A DNA stretch of 31,936 nt from Oleiagrimonas sp035690885 (GTDB lineage Bacteria > Pseudomonadota > Gammaproteobacteria > Xanthomonadales > Rhodanobacteraceae). A program made the translations under genes and the position numbers. The notes beneath the pieces were generated by a model, which made no database searches, was not told the DNA's origin, and saw only the letters and a program-made list of their open reading frames with translations. Location: positions 1 through 31,936 of the forward strand of contig DASSKC010000064.1 in assembly GCA_035690885.1 (NCBI GenBank), in the 5' to 3' direction. Shown here piece after piece: positions 9,334 through 17,019 of this stretch (the stretch's first letter is position 1; each line of letters opens with the position of its first letter).

Positions 9334-9344
9334 TGAACGTTTCA
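9334..9344. promoter_or_regulatory. Candidate operator at GH92 transcription start
   Basis: On the minus strand the sequence reads TGAAACGTTCA, an inverted TGAA/TTCA with a 3-bp centre containing an AACGTT core. It sits just downstream of the -10 box, where a repressor would block initiation. It resembles LacI-family sites of the TGAAACGTTTCA type with one base missing. It differs from the repeat before lacI, so both may not bind the same protein. Confidence 0.35.
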
Positions 9345-9351
9345 GGTTCCG

Positions 9352-9382
9352 TTTATATCACATTTAGATCGATCCAAGTCAA
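9352..9382 (-). promoter_or_regulatory. Candidate promoter of the GH92 gene
   Basis: Minus-strand boxes TTGACT (9382-9377) and TATAAA (9357-9352) are separated by 19 bp. The -10 is preceded by TGA, giving an extended -10 (TGnTATAAA) that could compensate for the long spacer. Initiation near 9345 would leave a leader of about 40 bases before the GH92 ATG. The region is clearly more AT-rich than its surroundings. This is the best promoter candidate for the mannose locus. Confidence 0.5.
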
Positions 9383-9462
9383 ATAACCAAAACACCGGTC
9401 CAAACACGGCACACAGCTGTCACAACGAAAACCACTCCTGCACACGCCAATGCTTCATGGGT

Positions 9463-10296
9463 TCAATGAGCGCTGCCGCGATAGGTCTTCTCACCCGCCG
9501 TGACACGGATGTCCAGGCGATTTTCCGGCGGCGCCATCGGGCAGGTGGCAAATGCCGTAAACGCGCACGGCGGGTTGTAGGCCTTGTTGAAATCCAGCAC
9601 GACATGGCCGTCATCCAGCGGCTCGGTATACAAAAAGCGCGCCGCACCGTAGGTCTCCTTGCCGGATGTCTGATCGGCAAAGACAAGAAAAAAGCTTCCG
9701 TCATCGGGCGACTCGATCACCGGCAGCAGCTCGAAGCGCCGACCGTCGCGCTCGAACGTCGCCGTACCGGCAATCGGATGCTTCTCGATCGTGCCGATGG
9801 CGGTACCCATCTCCAGGAACTGTCCGCCCTCGGCCGGACGCCACTCGGCCTCGATGCGCCAGGACGGGTCGACCGGAAAACAATCCAGGCCGAGAAACTG
9901 CTCGCGCGTGGCCGCGTGCACGTTCTTGATGCGCAGACCGACCTGATCACCGCGACGCACCAGGAAAAAACTGATGTCACCCGCGCTGACCACGGTCGGT
10001 TGCGGATGACCATCATCAAGCAGCAAAGCGTGCTTGACGTCACGGCCATTGATGCGTCCGGCGTCATCGGCAAGCGACATGTGAACCTGACCATCGTCGC
10101 CCAGGGACACCGTGCCGAGGCGTGCCGGCAAGCCGTCGACGACAATGTCGTTGTCCGCACCACTGCCAATCGTGTTGTCACCCGATTCAAGCCACGGCAA
10201 GCCGACCAGGGTCAACCAGCCGTCGGCGGCAGTCAGCCGCGCGAGCCGCTCGCGGCGCCAATCCTCGACGGCGCGGATATGGGAAGCATCGTTCAT
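9463..10296 (-). CDS. DUF1684 family protein of unknown function
   Basis: The 277-residue protein belongs to the DUF1684 family, whose function I do not know. Family hallmarks are the N-terminal GWLTLVGLPWL (26-36) followed by an FHA-like glycine-rich stretch (SGDNTIGSGADNDIV), and the C-terminal ETYGAARFLY (214-223), DFNKAYNPPCAF and ATCPMAPPENRL, with conserved cysteines C244 and C252. There is no signal peptide or membrane segment, so it is probably cytosolic. It starts 33 bp after the mutL stop and may be the last gene of that transcript. The 156 bp between its stop and the GH92 start contain the GH92 promoter, so the mannose genes are probably a separate unit. Family call is firm; no function should be inferred from position. 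Confidence 0.85.
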   Translation of the reverse strand: MNDASHIRAVEDWRRERLARLTAADGWLTLVGLPWLESGDNTIGSGADNDIVVDGLPARLGTVSLGDDGQVHMSLADDAGRINGRDVKHALLLDDGHPQPTVVSAGDISFFLVRRGDQVGLRIKNVHAATREQFLGLDCFPVDPSWRIEAEWRPAEGGQFLEMGTAIGTIEKHPIAGTATFERDGRRFELLPVIESPDDGSFFLVFADQTSGKETYGAARFLYTEPLDDGHVVLDFNKAYNPPCAFTAFATCPMAPPENRLDIRVTAGEKTYRGSAH

Positions 10297-10329
10297 GATT
10301 TCATTCTTTCGTGGTTTTGATACGCGGCG

Positions 10330-12177
10330 TCAGCGGCCGCGCAGGAACAGGCGGTCCAGCTCGTCCAGTCGCAACTGCACCCAGGTCGGACGGCCGTGAT
10401 TGCATTGCCCGGAGCGCTCGGTGGCTTCCATGTCGCGCAGCAAAGCGTTCATTTCCGGCACCGTCAGGCGCCGTCCGGCACGTACCGATCCGTGACAGGC
10501 CATGGTCGACAACAGTTCGTTCTCCAGCTCTTGCAGACGTCGCGAATGACCGTGCTCGGACAACTCGCCGAGCACGTCGCGCGTCAGTTCGGACACATCA
10601 GCGCCTTCGAGCAGCGACGGAATCCGCCGAGCCACGACCGACGAAGGACCACTGCGCGACAGCTCCAGACCCCATTCGGCCAGCGACTCGGCATACTCTT
10701 CGGCCGCCGCCGCCTCGCGGCTGGACACCGCGATCGTCAGCGGCACCAGCAATTGCTGCGAACGCAGATTGCAGCTGGTGCGCCCGGCCTTGAGTCGCTC
10801 GTAGGTGATGCGCTCGTGGGCCGCGTGCATGTCCACCAGGATCAGTCCTTGTGCGTTCTCGGCCAGGACATAGATGCTTTTGAGTTGCGCCAGCGCATAG
10901 CCCAACGGTGGTACGTCGGCGTCATCGGGGGCGGTCGCCGCATCCAGCGTCGCCGGTGCCGAACGGGCCGGTTCGCCCGGACCAGCCAACGCCGCGTAAT
11001 CGGCCAACGGCTGGTCGCGAATCCCCAGTGACAACGGCGACTGGCCGCGCCAGTTGCCGCCGCCCCCACCGCTGCCGCGCATCGGCATGCCCGGTGCTTC
11101 GGCATGCGTGGCCGTTGCCGGCGGGGCGCGCATGGCTTCGGGCATGGCCCCGGCAGGCAACGAGGTCACGCTGCCGGCGCGAGTATCGGCCAGCGCCTCG
11201 TGCAGGTTGCGGAACAGGAAGTCGTGAATCAGACGCTGCTCGCGGAAGCGCACCTCGTGCTTGGCCGGATGCACGTTGACGTCGACGCCGGCCGGGTCCA
11301 GCTCCAGAAACAGCACGAACACCGGATGACGGCCGTGATACAGCACATCGGCGTAGGCCTGGCGCACGGCATGCGTGACCACGCGATCGCGCACCATGCG
11401 TCCGTTGACGAAAAAATACTGCTGGTCGGCCTGTCCGCGCGACGCGGTCGGCAAACCGACCCAGCCGGACAGGCGCATGCCCGCCCCGCTTTGCTCCACG
11501 CGCAGGCTGCGCTCGGGAAACTCCGGACCCAATACCTCGGCCACGCGCGCCAGCGCCGCCGCCTCGTCGTGGGCCGGTTTGTACAGACGCAACGGTTTGC
11601 CGTTGTGCGCGAGGCGAAACTCGATGCCGGGGTTGGCCAGCGCCAGGGTCTTGACCAGATCATCGATGTGTCCGAGCTCGGTACGCTCGGTACGCAGGAA
11701 CTTGCGCCGCGCCGGCACGTTGTGGAACAGGTCGCGCACTTCGATGGTGGTGCCACGCGGATGTTGCGCCGGACACGGCTCGCGTGCCTGGCCGGCAGAC
11801 ACTTCCACGCGCATGGCCATGTCGCTGCCGTCCGGGCGTGAGGTCAGCGCAAAGCGCGACACCGACGCCACCGAGGCCAGCGCCTCGCCGCGAAACCCCA
11901 TGGTCGCGACATGCTCCAGGTCATCGAAACTGGCGATCTTGCTGGTCGCATGCGAGGCCAGCGCCAATGGCAATTCGTCCGCGGCAATACCGGCGCCATC
12001 GTCGCGCACGCGGATCAGGCGCGCCCCGCCCGCTTCGATATCGACCTCGATGCGTTTGCTGCCGGCATCCAGGCTGTTTTCCACCAGCTCCTTGACCACC
12101 GACGCCGGGCGTTCGATGACTTCGCCGGCGGCAATCTGGTTGACGAGGTCGGGCGGCAGCGGACGTATCGTAGGCAT
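10330..12177 (-). CDS. mutL: DNA mismatch repair protein MutL
   Basis: MutL couples mismatch recognition by MutS to strand incision and excision. The 615-residue protein has the N-terminal GHKL ATPase with all its motifs: IAAGEVIERPASVVKELVENS-type start (residues 15-35), DDGAGI, ATSKI and GFRGEAL. A proline- and alanine-rich linker (about 340-420) leads to the C-terminal dimerisation domain. There, D449-M-H-A-A-H-E455-R-I-T-Y-E460 fits the metal-dependent endonuclease motif DQHA(X)2E(X)4E, with Met for Gln, and ACHGSVRAG and CNHGRPTWVQL complete the site. E. coli MutL lacks this motif and depends on MutH, so repair here should be MutH-independent. It follows the amidase gene by 57 bp, as in other gammaproteobacteria. 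No strong Shine-Dalgarno is visible before the ATG at 12177. Confidence 0.97.
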   Translation of the reverse strand: MPTIRPLPPDLVNQIAAGEVIERPASVVKELVENSLDAGSKRIEVDIEAGGARLIRVRDDGAGIAADELPLALASHATSKIASFDDLEHVATMGFRGEALASVASVSRFALTSRPDGSDMAMRVEVSAGQAREPCPAQHPRGTTIEVRDLFHNVPARRKFLRTERTELGHIDDLVKTLALANPGIEFRLAHNGKPLRLYKPAHDEAAALARVAEVLGPEFPERSLRVEQSGAGMRLSGWVGLPTASRGQADQQYFFVNGRMVRDRVVTHAVRQAYADVLYHGRHPVFVLFLELDPAGVDVNVHPAKHEVRFREQRLIHDFLFRNLHEALADTRAGSVTSLPAGAMPEAMRAPPATATHAEAPGMPMRGSGGGGGNWRGQSPLSLGIRDQPLADYAALAGPGEPARSAPATLDAATAPDDADVPPLGYALAQLKSIYVLAENAQGLILVDMHAAHERITYERLKAGRTSCNLRSQQLLVPLTIAVSSREAAAAEEYAESLAEWGLELSRSGPSSVVARRIPSLLEGADVSELTRDVLGELSEHGHSRRLQELENELLSTMACHGSVRAGRRLTVPEMNALLRDMEATERSGQCNHGRPTWVQLRLDELDRLFLRGR

Positions 12178-12234
12178 GCCGCCTAGGATAAGGGCAATTG
12201 ACGACCAAACAAGCGGCCCTGCAGAACGCTTGCT

Positions 12235-13629
12235 TCAGCTGCCGGGAATGGTCAGCATCGCGCCGACCTGCACCATGTTGCCGCTCATGTGGTTGGCCGA
12301 CTTGATGTCGCTGACACTGACACCGTACCGGCGCGCGATGCCGGAAAGCGTGTCGCCACTGGCCACCTTGTAGACATCACCTTGGCCACTCCCGGTCGTC
12401 CCGGTCGTGACCAGTTCACCGCGACGCTGCCGCGCCTTCATGGCGAACCAGGTACCCGGTGGCGGCGTCTTGGTGAAGTAGGTCTCGACGCCGCGCAACA
12501 CGGCACCGGCCAACTTGGTCTGGTAGGCGGAACTTTGCAGTTTGCGCTCGCCTTCCGGATTGGTGATGAACGCGGTCTCGACCAGGATCGACGGGATGTC
12601 GGGCGAGCGCAACACCACGAAGTTGGCGCGCTCGATATGGTCACGATGGGTCGGACCCAGCTTGGCCAACTGGTCGAACACGTTGTTGGCCACGCGCTTG
12701 CTGGCGTGGATGGCATAGCCCTGCTGCAAATCCAGCAGCACCGACGCCAGCGCATCGCTCTTGTCGTCCAGCGACACCCCGCCCAGCAGGCCGGAATGGT
12801 TCTGGCTGTTGGCCAGCCAGCGCGCGGCCTCGCTCACCTTGCCATGCGTGGACAGCACCCACACCGACGAACCATTCGCCGAAGGGCTGGTGAACGCGTC
12901 GGCATGGATCGAGATGAACAGGTCGGCATTGTGCTTGCGCGCGATCACGCGGCGCTCCTTCAAGCCCACGTAGTAGTCACCCTTGCGCGTGAGGATGGCC
13001 TCCATGCCGGGCTGCTTGTCGATCATGCGCGCCAGCTTTTTGGCCACGTCCAGCGTGACGTCGGCCTCCTGCGTGCCATCGGGACCATGTGCGCCCGGAT
13101 CGACGCCGCCATGACCGGCATCGACGGCCACGATCACCTTGCGCGCCCCTTGCAACAGTTTGGCCGCGCGGGTCGCAGCCTGGCGCTCGTTGAGTGTCTC
13201 GGCCACGTCGTGGCCGCTGCCACTACCGTCGCCATAAAGATCCACCACCAGGCGGTAGCCGTGATCGCCCTTGGGTTCGAGCAGAAAACTCTTGGGATGT
13301 GCCTTGCCGGCCAGGTCCAGCACCACGCGCACACCGTGCTTGCCGTGGCGCCCGGTGCGCACATCCTTGAGCAAACCTTCGTTGTCCGGCGCCTTGAAAC
13401 CGTGGTCAAGCGCGCTGTCGCTGAAGTCCAGTACCACTCGTCCCGGGTTGGACAGCTGGAACAGCTTGTACTTGACCGGGCCGGACAGGTCGATCACGGC
13501 ACGCGTGCGGGTGGCGTTGGTGGACACGCGTACGCCATTGAGTTCGGCGGCCTGTGCCGGGCACAAACCGACCCCCACCGCCAATGCGGTGAACACGATC
13601 CCGGAGAAAATGTGACGAATGCCCCTCAT
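12235..13629 (-). CDS. N-acetylmuramoyl-L-alanine amidase, AmiB-like, with LysM
   Basis: This periplasmic zinc amidase cleaves the bond between N-acetylmuramic acid and L-alanine in peptidoglycan and acts in septal splitting of daughter cells. The 464 residues run: signal peptide (1-28, ending AQA-A), AMIN domain (about 29-135) for septal targeting, Amidase_3 catalytic domain (about 164-388) and a C-terminal LysM domain (about 418-463). Zinc ligands H173 (VDAGHGG), E188 (TQEAD) and H242 (SIHADA), and the catalytic E351 (LVETAFITN), are present. The AMIN-amidase-LysM layout and the position before mutL match E. coli AmiB rather than AmiC. The 166-bp gap upstream, after tsaE, holds a TTGACA at 13706-13711 on the minus strand without a convincing -10 at normal spacing, so an own promoter is possible but not shown. 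By analogy it should be activated by EnvC-like factors. Confidence 0.94.
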   Translation of the reverse strand: MRGIRHIFSGIVFTALAVGVGLCPAQAAELNGVRVSTNATRTRAVIDLSGPVKYKLFQLSNPGRVVLDFSDSALDHGFKAPDNEGLLKDVRTGRHGKHGVRVVLDLAGKAHPKSFLLEPKGDHGYRLVVDLYGDGSGSGHDVAETLNERQAATRAAKLLQGARKVIVAVDAGHGGVDPGAHGPDGTQEADVTLDVAKKLARMIDKQPGMEAILTRKGDYYVGLKERRVIARKHNADLFISIHADAFTSPSANGSSVWVLSTHGKVSEAARWLANSQNHSGLLGGVSLDDKSDALASVLLDLQQGYAIHASKRVANNVFDQLAKLGPTHRDHIERANFVVLRSPDIPSILVETAFITNPEGERKLQSSAYQTKLAGAVLRGVETYFTKTPPPGTWFAMKARQRRGELVTTGTTGSGQGDVYKVASGDTLSGIARRYGVSVSDIKSANHMSGNMVQVGAMLTIPGS

Positions 13630-13795
13630 GGCGCGAATTGATACTGCAATTTCAGTCGGATTGCAAGTCCAAATCTCTTTAGTAATCCGGCACCTGCAGG
13701 GGTTTTGTCAACGTTCAGTCAGGAATCACGGACAAGCGTCGGTTTTACTTGACTTCTACCGTCGACAGGACCTGCAAGCGCTTTCCCGCGATTTT

Positions 13796-14260
13796 TCAAT
13801 CAGATAAGCGTTCCAGAAGCTCGTGTCCGCGTTGGCTCAAGGCCTCGAACCCCGCACTGCGACCGTCTCCGGCATGCGCCAGATGCACGATCAGGTCGGC
13901 CATCGGCAAGGCACCGGCACCGTGTTGCGGCCACTCCACCAACACCAGTGCATTCGGTTCGGCCAGGGCATCCAGTCCCAGCCATTCCAGTTCGCCGGGA
14001 TCGGCAATGCGGTACAAATCCAGATGCCAGGCGCGGCCACGGGTCAACGGATACGACTCGACGAGGCTGTAGGTCGGGCTCTTGATGCGCTCGCCCACGC
14101 CCAGCCGGCGCAACAAGGCGCGCGCGAAGCTGGTCTTGCCGGCGCCCAGATCACCGTCCAGGTAAACCACCAGACCGCCATCGAGGACGTCGGCCATCCG
14201 CGCGCCCAGCGCTTGTGTTGCCGCTTCGTCCGGCAGATTCAAAACAGACATCTCAGTCAT
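13796..14260 (-). CDS. tsaE: tRNA threonylcarbamoyladenosine biosynthesis ATPase TsaE
   Basis: TsaE is the ATPase that works with TsaB and TsaD to place threonylcarbamoyl on A37 of tRNAs reading ANN codons. The 154-residue protein shows the Walker A motif GDLGAGKT (36-43), the SPTYSLVESY segment (61-70), HLDLYR (79-84) and VEWPQ (109-113), all typical of the family. The open frame extends further upstream inside nnr, but similarity begins at the ATG at 14260; a second in-frame ATG at 14251 is equally possible. The start overlaps the nnr stop codon (the ATG at 14260 precedes the TGA at 14255-14253), so translation is probably coupled to nnr. The nnr-tsaE-amidase order is the same as yjeF-yjeE-amiB in E. 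coli. Confidence 0.93.
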   Translation of the reverse strand: MTEMSVLNLPDEAATQALGARMADVLDGGLVVYLDGDLGAGKTSFARALLRRLGVGERIKSPTYSLVESYPLTRGRAWHLDLYRIADPGELEWLGLDALAEPNALVLVEWPQHGAGALPMADLIVHLAHAGDGRSAGFEALSQRGHELLERLSD

Positions 14261-15773
14261 CCAGGCCATTGGCAAGCCGGCGCAGCGGCGTGAACAGATC
14301 GCTGGCCAGCAAGCCGCGCTCACCGTTCCGCGCGGCGATGTCACCGGCACGTGCGTGCAACCAGGTCCCACGGCAGGCAGCCTGCCAAGCGGAACGTTGT
14401 TGCGCGAGCAAGCCCGCAATGATACCGGTCAACGTGTCCCCCATGCCGCCACTGGCCATGCCGGGGTTGCCGTCGCGGCACACCGCCAGTTTGCCATCCG
14501 GCGCCGCCACCACGCTGCCCGCCCCTTTCAGCACGACCACCGCGTGATGGCGCCGCGCCAACCGCTGTGCCGCGGCAAAACGATCCGCCTGCACAGCCTT
14601 GGTGTCGCAACCAAGCAGACGCGCCGCCTCGCCCGGATGCGGCGTCAGCACCACTTTGCGATCGGCGAACGCGCGCGGCTCGGCAGCCAGCAGGTTCAGC
14701 CCGTCGGCATCGAGCACCAACGGCAAGGCACAGTCGACGCCCGCCCGCCACAGCGCGCGTCCCCAATCACCCGTGCCCAGACCCGGCCCCAGCGCCACGA
14801 CACTGGCGCGCTCCATGGCGCGCCCGAGTTCATCCGGCGACGCGATCGCGTGCACCATCAACTCCGGCCGCGCTGCCAACAGGCCACCAACGTGCTCGGC
14901 GCGCGTGGCCACGCTGGTCAAGCCGGCACCGACACGCAGGGCGGCTTCGGCGGCCAGACGCGCGGCGCCGCCCATGCCGTGGTCGCCGCCGACGACCAAC
15001 ACATGGCCGTAGCGTCCCTTGTGCGCGGTGCGCTCACGGCGTGGCGACGACATGCCCGACAACAACTGCGCAGCCGGCACCTGGGTCGCGGCGACCTCGG
15101 CCGGCAAGCCCAGCGTGTGCAGACTCAGCGCGCCACAGTATTCCGGCGCCGCGGCGGTGAACAGGCCCCGCTTCCAGGCCACGAACGAGGTGGTCGCCGC
15201 CGCCCGCACAGCGGCTCCCGCCGCGTGGCCGGTATCGGAATCCAGGCCCGAGGGAATATCCAGCGCCAACACCGGGCGTCCGCCGGCATTGATCTGCGCG
15301 ACGACATCGGCCGCCGTCCCGTGCAACGGGCGCGACAGGCCGCTGCCGAACAAGGCATCGACGATGACATCGGCGCGCTCCAGGCCGGCCATGCCGCCCA
15401 TCGTCTCGATCCGGCCGCCCGCATCGACAAACGCCGCACGTGCGTGGGCAGCGTCGCCGCGCGATTCGGGCGTCAATGCCAGCACGTACACATCCAGCCC
15501 GGCCTCGCGTGCACCTGCCGCCAGCAGAAAGCCGTCGCCACCGTTGTTGCCGGGGCCGCAGACCACCGCGATGCGACGCGCCTCGGGCCAACGATGCCGC
15601 AACTCGTCCAGCGCGGCACGCGCGGCGCGGCGCATCAGCTCGTCGCCACTGATGCCCAGCACGCCGATGGCATGGGCATCCATGGCGCGCACCTGTTCGG
15701 TGGTGTACAGCGCGGTGCTGGCGATGTTGGCGGTCACGTCGCAAAGCATAACCGGGAGTCGCGTGACAGGCAT
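14253..15773 (-). CDS. nnr: Bifunctional NAD(P)HX epimerase / dehydratase
   Basis: This fused enzyme repairs hydrated NADH and NADPH. Its N-terminal YjeF_N half (about 20-235) epimerises R- to S-NAD(P)HX, and its C-terminal half (about 250-500) dehydrates S-NAD(P)HX using ADP. The epimerase half shows VCGPGNNGGDGFLLA (71-85). The kinase-like dehydratase half shows ALGPGLGTG, DADGLNLLA and NPGMASGGMGD (436-446) with the catalytic D446. The length of 506 residues is close to E. coli Nnr (515). The start at 15773 lies only 5 bp from the divergent queG ATG and has no Shine-Dalgarno; an ATG at 15749 is an alternative that would leave a 29-bp gap. It is the first gene of the nnr-tsaE pair. Confidence 0.95.
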   Translation of the reverse strand: MPVTRLPVMLCDVTANIASTALYTTEQVRAMDAHAIGVLGISGDELMRRAARAALDELRHRWPEARRIAVVCGPGNNGGDGFLLAAGAREAGLDVYVLALTPESRGDAAHARAAFVDAGGRIETMGGMAGLERADVIVDALFGSGLSRPLHGTAADVVAQINAGGRPVLALDIPSGLDSDTGHAAGAAVRAAATTSFVAWKRGLFTAAAPEYCGALSLHTLGLPAEVAATQVPAAQLLSGMSSPRRERTAHKGRYGHVLVVGGDHGMGGAARLAAEAALRVGAGLTSVATRAEHVGGLLAARPELMVHAIASPDELGRAMERASVVALGPGLGTGDWGRALWRAGVDCALPLVLDADGLNLLAAEPRAFADRKVVLTPHPGEAARLLGCDTKAVQADRFAAAQRLARRHHAVVVLKGAGSVVAAPDGKLAVCRDGNPGMASGGMGDTLTGIIAGLLAQQRSAWQAACRGTWLHARAGDIAARNGERGLLASDLFTPLRRLANGLDD

Positions 15774-15778
15774 CTACA

Positions 15779-16873
15779 ATGGATGCCATGCCGGACGCAT
15801 CCACCCCCATCGACTACGCCGCACTCGCCACCGACATCAAGCGCTGGGCGCGCGAGCTGGGCTTTGCCGAAACCGGCATCAGCGATACCGATCTGACGGC
15901 TGACGAGGCACACCTGGACAAGTGGCTGGACGCCGGCATGCACGGTCAGATGGAGTACATGGCGCGCCACGGAACGAAACGCTCGCGTCCGGACGAACTG
16001 GAGCCGGGCACGCTGCGCGTGATCTCGGTGCGCATGAACTACCTGGCGCCGAACACGCACGAATCGTGGTCGGTCCTGGAGGATGATTCGCGCGCCTACA
16101 TTTCGCGCTATGCGCTCGGCCGCGACTACCACAAACTGATGCGCAAGCGCCTGCAGAAACTGGCCGGTCGGATCGGCGAGCGCATCGGCGATTTCGGTTA
16201 CCGTGCCTTCGTCGACTCGGCGCCGGTGCTGGAAAAGGCACTGGCCGGCAAGTCCGGCCTCGGCTGGGTCGGCAAGCACACGCTGCTGCTCAACCGCGAC
16301 GCCGGTTCGTACTTTTTTCTCGGCGAGCTGTACACCGACCTGCCCTTGCCCGTGGATGCGCCGACCAGCGCCCATTGCGGCACCTGCAGCCGTTGCATCG
16401 ACGTATGTCCGACCGGCGCCATCGTCGCGCCGTACACGGTCGACGCGCGGCGTTGCATTTCGTATTTGACGATCGAGCTGAAAGGCTCGATTCCAGAAGA
16501 ATTGCGCGCACCGATGGGCAACCGGATTTTCGGCTGCGACGACTGCCAGCTGATCTGCCCGTGGAACAAGTTCGCGCACGCCACCGAAGAGCCCGACTTC
16601 GCGCCGCGCCACGAGCTCGACGGCGCACGCCTGGTCGACCTGTTCGCATGGGACGAGGCAACCTTCCTCGAGCGCACCGAGGGCATGGCCATTCGCCGTA
16701 CCGGCTACGAAGGCTGGTTGCGCAACATCGCCGTCGCACTGGGCAATGCCGAGTCATCGCCGGAGGTGATCGAAGCGCTCAGGGCGCGCGCCGACCACCC
16801 CTCGCCCGTGGTGCGCGAGCACGTCGCGTGGGCATTGCACCAGCAAACGAGCACGACACAAGCCTCGCTGTAG
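15779..16873 (+). CDS. queG: Epoxyqueuosine reductase QueG
   Basis: QueG performs the last step of queuosine synthesis in tRNA, reducing epoxyqueuosine with cobalamin and two [4Fe-4S] clusters in the cytosol. The 364-residue protein has the DUF1730 N-terminal region, the segment FVDSAPVLEKALAGKSGLG with the proposed catalytic D146, and WVGKHTLLLN. The ferredoxin-like region has C200-x2-C203-x2-C206-x3-C210P, C226, and C253-x2-C256-x3-C260PWN; all cysteines are intact. A C-terminal HEAT-like helical tail ends the protein. It is divergent from nnr with nearly abutting starts. An in-frame ATG at 15788 is an alternative start: a TACAAT hexamer at 15775-15780 would put a transcript start almost exactly there. 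Downstream, a paired REP element lies before the convergent lipoprotein gene. Confidence 0.96.
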   Translation: MDAMPDASTPIDYAALATDIKRWARELGFAETGISDTDLTADEAHLDKWLDAGMHGQMEYMARHGTKRSRPDELEPGTLRVISVRMNYLAPNTHESWSVLEDDSRAYISRYALGRDYHKLMRKRLQKLAGRIGERIGDFGYRAFVDSAPVLEKALAGKSGLGWVGKHTLLLNRDAGSYFFLGELYTDLPLPVDAPTSAHCGTCSRCIDVCPTGAIVAPYTVDARRCISYLTIELKGSIPEELRAPMGNRIFGCDDCQLICPWNKFAHATEEPDFAPRHELDGARLVDLFAWDEATFLERTEGMAIRRTGYEGWLRNIAVALGNAESSPEVIEALRARADHPSPVVREHVAWALHQQTSTTQASL

Positions 16874-16910
16874 CGAGCGAACAACCCGTCCCTGTTCGTT
16901 CAAAACAACG

Positions 16911-16996
16911 GTAGGAGCGGCGGAAGCCGCGATTCGGCAATGCCGCAAGACAACAACCGTGCGGGCACGCCCCATCGCGGCTTCCGCCGCTCCTAC
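16911..16996. repeat. Paired inverted REP element (REPIN-like)
   Basis: Two perfect 23-bp inverted copies lie at 16911-16933 and 16974-16996, separated by 40 bp. Each copy starts (or, in the inverted copy, ends) with GTAG and contains its own hairpin, GCGGC-GGAA-GCCGC. This is the form of GTAG-class REP sequences of Xanthomonadales and Pseudomonas, which are moved by RAYT (TnpA-REP) transposases. It fills the convergent gap between queG and the lipoprotein gene and could also act as a two-way transcription terminator or mRNA-protecting structure. No RAYT gene is in the window. Confidence 0.88.
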
Positions 16997-17019
16997 GACA
17001 GTGCAGCAACGCGCGTGCG

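Noticed and set aside
6817..9336. Plus-strand open frame of 839 codons opposite GH92
   Set aside because: The minus strand holds a full GH92 enzyme with signal peptide and catalytic motifs. The antisense frame shows no recognisable domain and is a by-product of GC-rich codon use.
13683..13711. Promoter of the amidase gene with TTGACA
   Set aside because: The -35 hexamer is perfect, but 16-18 bp downstream only GGATTA or GATTAC is found, a poor -10. Not enough for a feature.
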